A stretch of DNA of 64,000 nt, taken from Blepharisma stoltei (lineage: Eukaryota; Ciliophora; Heterotrichea; Heterotrichida; Blepharismidae). Positions within the stretch are counted from its first letter, which is position 1. Each line of letters opens with the position of its first letter. The position numbers and the translations under genes were made by a program. Location: NCBI GenBank assembly GCA_914767885.1, contig CAJZBQ010000062.1, positions 620,001 to 684,000 on the forward strand, in the 5' to 3' direction. The notes under the pieces are model-generated. The model saw nothing but the letters and a program-made list of their open reading frames with translations, did not search any database and was not told the origin of the DNA. This document shows, one piece after another, positions 24,182-36,536 of the stretch.

Positions 24182-24296
24182 GTAAGTAATTAGTAATATT
24201 AAGCTAATAGAGTCTCAACTATTGATCATATCGACTCAAAAGAAATGTTTTACTTTTTAATTTGATTTAAAATATATGAAATGTTCATAAGAATCA

Positions 24297-27200
24297 TTAA
24301 TTATGAGCTGCTTTGTATTTTGGTTTAAGAATTGACCTAATTGATGATATCGGCATTTGACGGCCTGCGATACTGACTCTTTGCTTCTTCACTATATTTT
24401 TTAATGTTTCTGCTTGGGCTTGGTCTAAATTACTTATAAGCCCTTCAATCTTGGAAGGAGTTGCAGTTTGAATGTATTTAATAGTTTCTTTGAAGTGATG
24501 ATACTCATCAAACTGATTCATGGGGGATAAAAATGTCTTCAAAATCATATTGGCTTCTTGCTCTTCTGTTTTCTGCTTCTTTGTTTTTTTAGCTCCTTCT
24601 ATAGCCATTTTGCTTCCTTCAACTGGCACAGCTCCAGATAATATTTGTATTATCATTTTGAATATCATTTCGTGTCCAATTGCCATTCCTTGAGGAAGGT
24701 CTTGCTGAACTAAGAGGTTGCAAAGTCCTTTTACAGCAACTTTTTTATCATATTGCTCTTTAAAGTGATTAATAGATGCAAGGATTTGCTTTAAAGCATT
24801 ATCCAAGCATGTATCATTATTGGGAGTCATAGCACTCGAAAGAATTGAGATGGAAAGTTGACAGTTATAGTCAAAAGAAGCTAAAATTACTCCTAAAAGT
24901 CTGACTCTGAAATAGTCTTTTTTTATACGACTGTTTAGGCGCTCCATTATTGAACTCAAAATAGAAGGTAAAATGGCATCTAAAACTTGTGGAAAAGACT
25001 GTAATAATTGCTGATATATTAGTGCTGCTTCCATATTTTCTCTCTCAGATGTTTTCTTTTTATATTTGGCGAATAAGCATTTTCTGCACATTTCTGTCAA
25101 TTTCCCGATCAATTCAGGATTTCCAATAAAAGCAGCTGCCCCAAATTCTAAGTAGCAATTAATCGGCTCAAAAAGCTGAATAAAGGTGTTGTCAAATTTC
25201 TCTTGAACCAAAGTTAAAAGATTAAAGAGAATCCATCCAGCCTCACTTACAGATTTGGTTTTCCTCATAAGAGTAGTTTCGAATAAATAAATGTCTTCAT
25301 CAAATTCTATATCATTAGGATTTTTCATATACTCAAAAAGTGGTATCAGCTGCTTTTCAATTTCAAGGACTTGCTCAGCAGTCGTTTCTTTTACGTCTGC
25401 AATAAATCTTATCATATTCCAGCACTTAATTATAATAATATTTGTTTTCTTTTTCTTTTTACCTTCCCCAGACTCATTCAAGCTTGGCAGTTCATTCTGG
25501 ATTTTTTGGACCAAAAGAGGAATTAAGGTACCTAAATGAGGCAAAGCAATTTCTGTGTTGCTGGATAGGATCTCTTGGATAGACTCAAAAAAAGTTTTTG
25601 ACCTCTGGTGAGGGATAAGCAGAATCATCGAGCTCAGGATAGGCGAAAACAAAGGCTCAAGTCTTCCCATAGTCTCTTCGCTTTCTAATATATGGCAAAG
25701 AGCTTCTGAGCCTTGCATTGATACTATTTGATGATTATTTGTAGGATTGCAGAATCCAAGCAGAATTTCAATGAGTTTCATAAAAGTTTCGCTGTCTTTT
25801 TCATATAAATACCCTAAATAGTACCGAATGACCATGCAAAGTCTTTGGTGAATTATATTAGAATTAACTTGAGTCAAAGGAGCCAGATGTGCTTTAATCA
25901 ATACTTCTACTGTTGTAAATAAATCTTTCCTTGATATCACATAATTAGATAAAGCAGCCAGCATTAATAAGCAAACCTCTACACGCTGCTGATCAGAAGA
26001 CTGTAATATCTTGCTCTGCTGGAATTCATCTAAATACGTATAAGTCTCATGCTTTACCTGAGTTAGCGTCCAGCTTATAACCTGGCAAGCAAAACTCACT
26101 AAAAAGCTCAAAGCTCCATCAACTCTTTCTGCTAAGGCCTCTAAAAGTACCACTGCTGAGGTCTTAAAAGTGTCGGATTCTTGCCTTTCGCATGTTTCTA
26201 AAGAAGCGTTAACGAACTCTTCAGGGTACAAGTCAATTGACTCATAGTCTTCTCTGAATGCTTTAATTAGAGGTAGACAGACTTCAACGATAATTCCTTT
26301 AAAATTTTGGATAAAAAACCATAAAAATTTGTTTTCATTTGCAAGCTTGCTAAGAACGACCAAGGTCTCAACAAAATACTCTTTTATATAGTTATCGTCT
26401 AATATGGCTTCATAGTCAGGCCGCATTACAATTGTGTGCAAGGATAAAGTGAGTGGCTCTACAATTTGCTTCAAGAATTGGACTAAATAGGAATCAGGCT
26501 CTTCAATTAAGAACTCTTTTATTTTTTTCTCTTCGGCAAACTGCAAAATAAGGTTAAGGCCTTGCAGAAGCTGGGATTTCGAATGGTTAAGCTTGATATG
26601 CAAAGGCTTTTGGTCAATGCTTATAAGCGTATTTTGGCCTAACGAGTTATCTGCAGGCACAAAACTGAGGATGTTGTAATAAATTTGATAGAGGAGGTTC
26701 ATGTCTTTTATTTCTTCCAATGCAGACCTGGATGTGATCTCAAAGTGCTCAATAGCAATTGTCAACCATCCAGACACTTCACACAAAATATCAGCCAAAG
26801 CATATAGAATTTAAAATGGCAGTTAAAGTAGAACAACGGTCCTACAGCCTAACTCAAAAGAACAGCATCTTGAGGGTTTTGGCTCAAAGAGAAGTGATAT
26901 ACGCTGAGGCTAGTGTGTAGATAAAAAGGTCCTAGAGAATTTGGGGATATGAACAGTCGACGGTTAGGCCGGTATTACCTATCGTTATTCAGAGCTGTCA
27001 ATCTGCAAGAATCTGGACTTATAGAAGAGTAATCTTAAACTTAAACTTAAATCAGCCAAAGCTATGTTTTCACTATTCAGCTTTAATTTTTGGATAGTTT
27101 TATCTGTAATAAGCAAAACTGGTTCCAGCAGATGCTTATAATAGACAATAAGTGAAGGCATATGGACAGCATCATTAAAGATCGCTCTTAAGGCTCTGAA

Positions 27201-27641
27201 AGCGCCTAAAACAGAGCACTCTAGCCCATCAAGAGCGGTGAACACATAAGGAAACATTTGAGATAAAAGCAGTTCGTTTTCATGACTAAAAATTGGAGTT
27301 AGAGCATACCCTAAAGACGCTCTGATTTGGATTTCAATATTTGGACTTATTAGCACCGCAAATATAAGTTGAGCAACAGCTAGAGCATTTTCCTTGATTT
27401 TTCCTTCATCATCCTTCAGTTTAATTAATTTTTTCACACTAAGAGCTGCTGAGTTTTTGATCTGTAAAGAAACACTTGGGTTGTCTGATGCAATGATATT
27501 TAACAATGCTTGTAAGTAGTCGCCTTCATTTTTAGACAAAGCCTCAAGTTCTTCTTCAGCGGCTTTTCTCTCAGAACTGTTATTTGTGGTGAAAGTTTTG
27601 TTTAGTAAATCTGCAACTCTGAAAGCAAAGTCCTGATTCAT
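24297..27641 (-). CDS. Importin-beta family nuclear transport receptor, one IES (1053 aa)
   Basis: HEAT-repeat karyopherin carrying cargo through nuclear pores under Ran control. The N-terminus (residues 1-90: VADLLNKTF..ERKAAEEELEAL..SLQIKNSAALSVKKLIKL) is an importin-beta N-terminal domain. The rest is helical repeat typical of the IPO5/IPO4 (Kap121/Kap123) group, which the length also fits. Removing the insert at 26803-26985 fuses ..LQIDSSEY to ALADILCEVSGWL.. and gives 1054 codons. No ATG opens the downstream part, so it is not a separate gene. The subfamily is not certain. Confidence 0.85.
26803..26985. other. IES in the importin gene (183 bp)
   Basis: Flanked by TA at 26803-26804 and 26986-26987. 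It contains stops in the gene's frame and moderately GC-rich sequence (cagtcgacggttaggccgg). No clear inverted repeats or kinship to other inserts here. It is identified by the frame break in an otherwise continuous importin. Confidence 0.65.
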
Positions 27642-28063
27642 ATTTTCTTAGCTCCTTTATTACCTTTATTGAATATGGATCAATATCATATAATCAATAA
27701 AGCATCCTTATTAAACTATTTGTGTGAGTTTTTTAGAAGAATTTGACATATAAACTAATTAAAATAAATGTCTAAAAAGATATCATTTTTTATCAATTTG
27801 TTTTTTAGTTTTTTTAATTCAACTCTATCGCAATATTAGTTAAAATAAAAAATAGAAAATCAATATGCTTTCACAGAGAAACGCCCATAATAATGTCTGA
27901 AATGGCTCAGAAAAGCCAGTCAAGGCGAAAGCCTTTATCTATAAAGATCTAGAAATCAATAAATAAAAAACACTCTTAGTCCAGAGCAATTTATATAAAT
28001 ATATTGCCACCCTTAAGGCTTTGAGATGGCAGTTTCTATTAATTCGAATTTAAGTTTATAATT
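27642..28063. other. Intergenic region between divergent genes
   Basis: Carries the promoters of the importin (minus) and the WD40 protein (plus). A 20-codon ATG frame near 27894 (MSEMAQKSQSRRKPLSIKI) is too short to support. No repeat is seen. Confidence 0.4.
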
Positions 28064-31000
28064 ATGATGTCAAATACCCAACCTTTCCCTACTCGTTTCA
28101 AAGAAGACACTCAAGAAGTCTCGTCTTCCTCTTCCGACGAGTCTCGCGAAGAGTATCAACTAAAAATCAAAGGCAAATATTCAGCTGAACGTTTAATGAT
28201 GATGCTTGACAAAGAAAAGCTTGAAGCACTGGAAGAAGAATTCAACGACCACCCAGATGGGATCGAGCTTCACAGCTTTGTGTGATTAATGAAATGTGCA
28301 ATGGCCGTGAGTCCTGAGGAAAAAGCCGAATTGGTGCTCGGGCTTTATTATTTATTTCAAGAAATCGACATCAATGGGGATGAGCACATGGAGTGATCAG
28401 AATTCACGCAGTATATTATTGATGCTGTTATGGGACAGCAAAGCAAAGAAAGATCTGAAGACAAAGAATTGACTCCTGCAGAAATTATGGAGCTTGCACA
28501 TTCTCATAAATCGAGGAGATATCAGCTGAGCAAACTTGTTGATAGGAGCTTGCATACAGGAATTATTCGACAAATTTCTTATTACCCATCATTGGATTTA
28601 ATCCCAGTCGTTGAAATGGGATCTCCAAGTGTCAGACTTTACACTGTAAACTGTGAAGTAAAATTTGCTATCACTCCGCCTTATTCCAGAAATGCATTCG
28701 TCCTGGCAGCTGCTTATTCCGAAAAAGAGTACTTGCTAGTGATTATTGGCAGCGATAACTGCTTGCATGTCTATGAAAAAGATGGCAGCGGATTCAGGTT
28801 TTTTAAGAGTTTTCAAACAGAATGCACCCATCTAGCTCTGTGGTATTTTGAAGAGCACAAAGCTTGGGTTTCAGCTTGTGATGACTTTACTCTTAGGCAG
28901 TGAAATGTAAGGAACGGCCAAGAAATAGGAATATTTAAAGGTCATACCAATACGATCATGGATGCTATAGAAATTCTCAACCCTCTATGCATAGCTTCAG
29001 CCTCTATGGATGGATGCATTTTACTATGAGATGTAACAGAACAAAAAAATATAGGAGTTCTCACTGGAAAGCACGCTCTGGGGGTCAGAAATATTGATTA
29101 CAGCCCGGATTATGGAGGAAATATAGTAAGTGTTGGATATGAAAGAGATATCCATGTATGAAGCCCTGAAGTTTCTATATCAAAATGCTACACAGGAAAG
29201 CTAGAAGGGCACAACTGCCCTGTTGTTTCTTGCAAGTTTTTTAGAGGAAGGCCAGTTTGTGTTAGCGTTGATGAGAAAGGGAATGTGAGACTATGAGATG
29301 TAAGAGAGTTTCTGTGCTTACAAATTATTAGCCATGATAGAGGAAAAATAGAAGTAGCTAAGCTACTAACTGTAACAAAGCATGACAAATTTGTAGTAGC
29401 AGGAAGGAGATTAATATGGTATGAACTGCATAAAGAATCGGCCATAAAAACCAATAGTAAAGATGTCTCTCCAGTTTATGCAGATTTTAACTCCTATTAT
29501 TTACAGTTCGTAGTCGTCACAAAATATGACATAAGGATTTATGACTCAATTACAGGAAAATTAAAAAAAATATATACAGAAGTTCAAGACCCTAAAACTG
29601 AATCGGAACTCACAGCATTTTCTCTAGACCACAGACACAGGATTTTCATCGTAGGAGACAACTCAGGCTCAGTTAGAGCTTACAACTTCTCTAATGGTGC
29701 TTTAATGAAAGTTATCCAAGGAGATACAGAAGAGCACAAAAATCTGAACACCTCACTCTCCCCATTTAAATTGGAACAAAATCCAATTTAAATTTTTTTT
29801 TTAAAAAACATCATATTAAATTTTAAGAATAAAAAAAATATTATGCGTAGGCGTAATTTTGGGAGAGTCTACATTTTTCTCACATGTGGGGGTTTCAACA
29901 ATTAAGTGGTTCCACATGTGGGAAATGCTCTATGTGTGAGACACTCGCAAAATTATGCTAACGCATAATATATACTGAACCCAATTTTTTGAGTTTTAAT
30001 TTATTTTATGAAGAATTAATTCAAAAACTTAATTGATTCAGTGTGGGAAATGTTTAAATAATACTCTACTTGAGCTTTTTCCGTTAAATTAATTCAAAAC
30101 TAATTTTATAAAAAAGTTAGTATTTTTATTTATAAAAATTTCGTATTGAAAAAAAAAATTGTTCCGATTTAAAGTGGATTAAATTCCCTTAAAAATTGAA
30201 ATTTTAATGTCTTGCTCAAATTTAAAGGGTTAGAGTCAGAAACTGAAGAAAATCCTCAGCCTGCAAGTAAAATTTCTTCCCCAAAATCAAAATCTAAAGC
30301 AAAAAAAGTCCCTGAAAAAACAGAAAGTGAACAAAGTGGGGAAGGCCACAAGCTATTTTCAGGAGACGACTGAAATTCAGAGATCTCAAGCCTCTGCTTC
30401 TGCATGGAAGATAAAATTCTAATAGCATCAAGCTGGGATTCAACAATACGTGTTTATGATATGCAAAGCCTAGAAGAATCTTCTTTATTAAGAGTTATGA
30501 CAGGGGGCCATCAAGGATCAGATATAACTTGTCTGACTTATTCTTCCCATCTTTCTCTGCTTGCTTCTGGGTCTAGCAATGGGATTGTAGCTGTGTGGGA
30601 TTTTGAGATGGGAAAGCTCGAAGCTGCCTGCATCGGGCACACCAAAGAGATCACTGCAATTGCATTTATTGAGCCATACCCTATTATGGTGACTGCTTCT
30701 TGCGACAATACAATCAGATTTTGGGCAGTTAGACCTCATGCTGGGAAAATGCGCTATCAGTGCTTTATGAAAGTGATAAACCGCTCCTGAGGCAACTGCC
30801 GTGATACAAAAACACCTACAAGTGTGTTTGTTAGTGTCCAAGAAAGAGCTCAAGGCATGCAGAGATATAAAAGAAAAAAACACTTTAAAGTTCCTAAAAA
30901 AGGGCAGCCTGAAGAAAGACTTAAAACTCCTGGAAATCCGAGTTCCTTACCACCAGTCCCAGCACCAAAGACAAAAGAAATAGAAAGAACGAGCATAAGT

Positions 31001-32905
31001 GGGAATCGACTGCCTTCATCTCACATAGGATCTCCAAGAGACAGCTCTCATTCATCATCAGATCAAGATGTTGATAGTGACACCGAATGGGTTGAGGAAA
31101 AGAATGCAGAAATGATTGAGGATCCTAGCAACGAAGAAGTTAAAAAAAGATGCTATTTATATATGGGAGATAATAAAGGCTATATAAAGATTTGGTCACT
31201 AGATTCGGTTATTGCAAGATATAGAATTATTCCTTTGGAAAGATCAGAAAGAGACAAGCCGAGCTATAACCCTCGAAGAAAAGACGAAAAAAACGCAGAA
31301 TCAGATGTGAAATTTTGGATCAAAGAAGCAGAAACTATGCAACCGCCTGAATTAGTCAACCCAGAAGTTGACCTATTAGCAAGGGAATGGAAAGCTCACA
31401 ACGAATCTGTTACCTGTCTAAAATTAATAATTGATCCAAAAGGGCTGCTTTCTTGTTCAGGGGACAAAACTGTAAAAATATGAAACAGAGAAGGCGAGCC
31501 GTGGGGATTAATCAATCTTAATTCCCCAGAACTGCCTAAAAAATGGTATTTTCCTTTTGACTGGGAAGCCAAGCGTCAAGCTGATATCCAGAAAGTCATA
31601 GAAGTCTTATCATTAATTGATGAAAAAGTTGATATAGATCCTAAAACATTACCTGTTGGGCCTACACCCGTCCAAACCACTAGAAAAACTCGCAGAGTTA
31701 AAGGAAAAAAGCCAAAAGCAAGACCTCAAGCAGGAAATAAAAAACTCCAAGCAAGTGTAAGCCAAGGAAACTTCTTCAGTGATGAGTACCAAGATGAAGA
31801 TTTAGAAGAAATTAATGAAAGACCTCAACTCACACAGAAGAAATACGCTGGGTCTACAGCGAATTTGAAAAAACTTTTAGACGAAGAAGATGAAAAGAGA
31901 TTTAAAGAAATCACTGATCCGAAGCCGCTAGCTAGTAAAAAATTGCCAAATATGAAAAGGCCTAAGGATATAAATTTCGAAGATATTAATAGAAAATTGA
32001 CTTTGGACTCAAAAGTCCCGAAAAATGAAAAAGCTCTTATGTCTTCCATGAAAAGAAGCAGCAAAAATAAAGTAAGCAAAGAAGAGGAAGAAACAAAACA
32101 ATCCAGGAAGCTTTCAGCTACTCAATCCAATACAAACTTAGCAGCAATTTCCAAACTAGGAGCCACAAAATCATCCTTAAAAACAGAGGTGCCGCTCTCT
32201 ATGGACAAAGCAATAAATGCAATGAACCAGCTAAAAAAACGGCGACCAATTTTAGGCTACAATAATGGAGGTCTTCCTATATCCAATGTCCATGAGCGAG
32301 TAGGAGGAGAAATGAATAGAATTAGGCTTAATGCAATTAATAAACAAAACGAAATGAAACAAGATGTTAGATACCGACCAGGAGAATCAATTAGACTACT
32401 TAATAGAGCAATATCAAGCCAAATTTTAGTCCAAACTTCTGTTCTATCGCCTTATACAGAGGATATTGAAACTCTTCAAAAGAAAAATGAAATTCTGAGG
32501 AAGCTGGGAGAGCCTTCCCTAACTCCCCCCTCCTCCGTATGTGAGCAAAACCATTAGAAAAATCCCTATTTTTTGCCCAAAAAACCACCCTCCGTGAGTG
32601 AACAAAAATATTTTAATAGAAAAAATTTTTTGGAAAAAAATTTTTATATATAAGTGATAATTAATTAGTATAATCCAATTTTTTTTTTGCGAATTAGGAT
32701 TTTTTTAAATTTCGAAAAAAAATATTTTCTATAAAATTTATATATAAATTTTTTTTTAAAAAAAAAATTAACCCCCCTCCGTAAGTGAACAAAAATTTTT
32801 TTATTCACTCACGGAGGGGGGGGAGTAAGCAAAAAAGCTGGGACAAGCTCTATGGCAGACCTACAGCCGGCAATTCAGCAAGTAAAGAAAAATGCTCAAC
32901 AATAA
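28064..32905 (+). CDS. EF-hand and WD40 repeat protein, two IESs (1352 aa)
   Basis: Scaffold-type protein of the ciliary WDR49/WDR64 kind. Removing 29754-30230 and 32520-32825 gives exactly 1353 codons. Residues ~85-125 form an EF-hand (EIDINGDEHMEWSEF). Two sets of WD40 repeats follow, with many Trp written as TGA (for example FTLRQWNVRNGQ and KTVKIWNREGE). Between and after them are Lys/Ser-rich linkers. The C-terminal ~350 residues are basic and disordered (PKNEKALMSSMKRSSKNK). The last 27 codons lie beyond the second insert. The assignment to WDR49 rather than another EF-hand/WD40 family is by architecture. Confidence 0.85.
29754..30230. mobile_element. MITE-like IES with a variant end and a nested palindromic element (477 bp)
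   Basis: Left end CTCTCCCCATTTAAATTGGAAC followed by a partner hairpin and a poly-T/A tract, as in the standard MITE but with a different word. The right end is a TTTAAATTTGAGC-type inverted copy before GGGTTAG. The pointers are TCA (left) and TTA (right). Joining gives ..LNTSESETEENPQ.. in frame. A smaller palindromic element sits inside at about 29828-29975. Confidence 0.7.
29828..29975. other. Nested-palindrome element inside the WD40 gene's IES
   Basis: Outer arms ATTATGCGTAGGCGTAATTTTG and CAAAATTATGCTAACGCATAAT, each a hairpin in itself. Inside are CACATGTGG-type words (ctcacatgtggg; gttccacatgtggg; tatgtgtgag). It has the same architecture as the inserts in NAXD and the cyclase gene, here inserted in another IES. 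Confidence 0.7.
32520..32825. mobile_element. BogoMITE-like MITE (306 bp)
   Basis: Left CTAACTCCCCCCTCCTCCGT, right CACGGAGGGGGGGGAGTAAG, so the target repeat is TAA. Part of the usual core between gataattaattagtataat and the tttttgcgaattagga block is missing, which explains the shorter length. Removal joins ..GEPSL|SKKAGTSS... Confidence 0.9.
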
Positions 32906-33152
32906 TATTCTTAATAAATATATAAACAATTATTAAAGTTATCAAAATCTTCTTATTATATTTTGTTTTTAGTTTCCTATAAACTTGCGATTTTAATAAT
33001 AATTCTTGATTTTATTAAAAGTTTTTTATTGATAGCAGTTATAAGGATAATTATATAAAATTGTATTTTATATTTTTATTAGATACTCTCTCTTACTTCA
33101 AGATACCAAAATAAAAAACCATAAAAAAACTGATTAACTTATAAATCACATA

Positions 33153-36100
33153 ATGTCAGTTCATCCAGTCGACGGATCTATTACTGATCTTAGGGCCGAA
33201 GAATTCGAAAATTGCCCAAATGAAGAGACTTTCCTAGACAAATTAGAGAAAAGAAAGCCATCAAGAAAATTTAGTTTGAAATCTCCGGATGTTGATAATG
33301 CAAGAAAAATCAGAGTTAATTCAATTGAACAAAATGAAGCTTTCCCCTCAAATAAAGTACGAACTTCAAAATACTCAATCATTACGTGAGCACCTAAAAG
33401 CCTACTCTGACAATTCAGGAGGGTAGCAAATATTTATTTCTTAATTATTTCTATCTTATCGGCAATGCCGTTCTCTCCGAAAAATGCTTTTTCAACTGGT
33501 GCCACTTTTGCAGCAGTTCTTGTATTTACTATGATAAAAGAAGCTTATGAAGATTATTTTAGGCATAAGCAAGACAATGCAGTAAATAATATGGAGACTC
33601 ACATTTTAAACAGAAAATATAATAAATTTGAAAATGCCCATTGCAAAGATGTAAAGGTCGGTGATATTTTACAAATTAAGGATGGGGAAACTTTCCCAGC
33701 GGATTTAGTATTCATTTCTTCCAGTGATCCAAATGGGCTAGCTTTTGTAAACACAATGAATCTAGACGGAGAAACAAATCTAAAAGAAAGAATTGCATTA
33801 GAAAGCACTAAAATCTGCCAATCCCAATCAGACATTTCCTCTCTTTCCTGCGAAATCTGGTGCGATCAGCCCAATATTTCAATGGTGAAATGAAATTGCA
33901 ATATAAAATTAACTGAGCAAGATTGAGAACCAATGAGTATGAAGCAACTGCTAATGAGAGGATGCGTATTAAAAAACGTTGAGTATATATATGGAATTGC
34001 TGTTTACACAGGCCATGACACAAAAATTATGCTTAACAGCAAAAAAGCTCCAAGCAAAGTTAGCAATGTTTTGAGGAAAATGAACAGGATTTTGTATACA
34101 GTTTTTGCATTCCAAATCGGAATTTGTGTTTTATTTGCTGGGCTAAGCATGACTTGGAACAAAGAAAATCTTGAAAAGCACGAATATCTGCATCAAAGTA
34201 GTTCATCTAGTGGATCAGCATTTTTTATTCAAATTCTGACGTATTGGGTAGCTTACTCACACTTGATTCCTATTTCTTTATATGTTGCGCTTGAAGTGAT
34301 AAAGTTACTTCTTGCTTACTTGATTAATCAGGACCTTGAAATGTATTACGAAACTAACGACAAACCTGCGAATTGTCGATCGTCAGATTTAGTAGAAGAA
34401 TTAGGACAGGTCGAATTCGTGTTTAGTGACAAAACAGGGACACTTACCTGCAACATCATGGAATTTAGAAAATGCTCTATCAATGGTGTAGTCTATGGAA
34501 ATACAGGAAGCAAGTTTGGACAACTTGATTCTCGTCCAACCTTAATTTTAGCAGACAAAGATCACAAAGAGCATAAAGCTGTCAGCGATTTCTTTAAACT
34601 CCTTGCAGTCTGCCACTCTGTATTCCCAGCAAAAGATAAACAAAACGGCGAAATTCATTATCAAGCCGCCTCACCGGATGAGCTCGCCCTTGTAGAATGC
34701 TCTTCATTTATAGGAATAAAGTTTTATGACAGAAATGATGGAAAAGTCTATCTGGCTTACGAGAATGGGACAACTGAAATATGGGATATTTTGGTGGAAG
34801 TGCCATTTAGCAGCGAAAGGAAAAGAATGTCAGTGATTACGAGGCATCCTCAAACCAAAAAACTTTTACTTATGGTGAAAGGAGCTGATTCTATTATGCT
34901 AGGGCTACTGAAAGAGACATATTTAAGAGAAACTTATGAAAAGCATTTATATGATTTTGCGGTTGAAGGGTTGAGGACTTTGGTGATGGCCCAACGAGAG
35001 ATTACAGAGCAAGAATTTGAACCTTGGTTTTATGACTGGCAAGATATACAGTTGAGCAATTCAAAAGATAAAGAAGAAAGACTAGACCGCCACGCTGCCC
35101 AGCTTGAAAAAAATCTTGAAATTGTTGGATGCTCTGCAATTGAAGATAGGCTTCAAGATGGGGTTCCCTCTACTATAGAATTATTAATGCGAGCTGATAT
35201 CAGAGTATGGATCCTGACAGGTGATAAAGAAGAAACTGCTGTTGAAATTGGTAAATCCTGTAACTTAATACAACAAGACATGGAACTAATTGAGCTCTCA
35301 TCAAACTCTTTTGAAGAAATCTCCAATAAACTTAAGGAAAAGAACCAAATTTTTGGAATCGAGCATCTTACTTTTACTGAACTTGATGAAATTAAGAAAA
35401 ATGTTAAAAAGAAGATAGCACTAGTTATAAATGGAAGCACATTGGCGTATGTTTTTGGTGATAAGTCTGGCAAATTGCAGCTTTTATTTTTTAAAATGGG
35501 CTATATTTCAGCTTCTTGCATTTGCTGCAGGGTATCCCCTGGACAAAAAATGCAGGTCGTGCAGCTTGCAAAAAGAAATGGCTCTTGAATTACTCTTTCA
35601 ATTGGAGATGGAGCTAATGATGTAAGTATGATCCAAGAAGCTCATATAGGAGTTGGCATTGCAGGGCTTGAAGGCACACAAGCTGTACAAGCAGCTGATT
35701 TTTCGTTTTCACAGTTTAGATATTTAGGAAGGCTTTTGCTAGTTCACGGAAGGCTAGCCTATAGAAGAATATCTTGATTTATTTGTTATTATTTTTATAA
35801 AAACATTGTAGTTGTGTTTACTGAGATATGATTTGCGTTTTTCAACGGATTTAGTGGACAAATTTATTGGCTGGATTGGCTTCCTATGCTTTACAATGCA
35901 TTGTGGACCAGCTGGCCTTGTATGGTCACTTATGTTTTCGAGCAAGACATTGATGCGAAAAACTCAATTAAGTATCCTTTAATCTACGCTGCAGGACAAA
36001 GAGGTGTATACTTTACCTTTAAAAGGTTCTGGATTTGGGTGATCCTTGCTATTTGGCATGGAGCATTCTGCTATTGGGTGCCTATTTATGGACTTGCTGG

Positions 36101-36497
36101 AGCCACCGATGATAAAGGCCATATCGGGGGCTTTAGCTGAACATCGACACTATCATTTACTCTTGTAATCCACCTGATTACCTTAAAGCTTTTTTTAGAA
36201 AGCTTTTTCTGGACCAAAATTAGCATGTAAGATATATATAGAATCGTTGGATTTGGAAGTATAGCTTTCTATTATCTTTGTGTAATAGTCTTAAACTCTC
36301 CTGCTGTAGGCAGCATTTTTCAGCCAGAAGCTCCATACATATTTTTCAATTTATTATCAAATGAAAAGGTATGGATTACTATTTTAATAGGACCGTTTAT
36401 TGCTCTTACTCCAGATTTCATAATCATTGCGTATAGGATGATTTTTACACCTAACCCTGTAGAGGAGCTGTTAAAATATTTAAGGACTTATTATTAG
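33153..36497 (+). CDS. P4-type ATPase, phospholipid flippase (1109 aa)
   Basis: Flips phospholipids to the cytosolic leaflet using ATP. One frame of 1110 codons after removing a 15-nt intron, with ten Trp written as TGA or more. Landmarks: [14 protein letters not shown] (first helix), [11 protein letters not shown] (actuator, intact), [10 protein letters not shown] in the PISLYV position, [13 protein letters not shown] (phosphorylation), [52 protein letters not shown] (hinge) and a C-terminal helical region with FFNGFSGQ and AYRMIFTP. The N-terminal ~75 residues are Ser/Lys-rich and unstructured. The length is near the family norm. It is clearly distinct from the cyclase-fused ATPase. Confidence 0.95.
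36227..36241 (+). other. 15-nt spliceosomal intron in the flippase gene
   Basis: GTAAGATATATATAG interrupts codon phase in FWTKIS|IIVGFGS; unspliced it gives an immediate TAA. GT...AG ends, 15 nt. Confidence 0.9.
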
Positions 36498-36536
36498 AGT
36501 TTTAGTTCACTTTTTAATTAGTTATGTTATGCTGCA

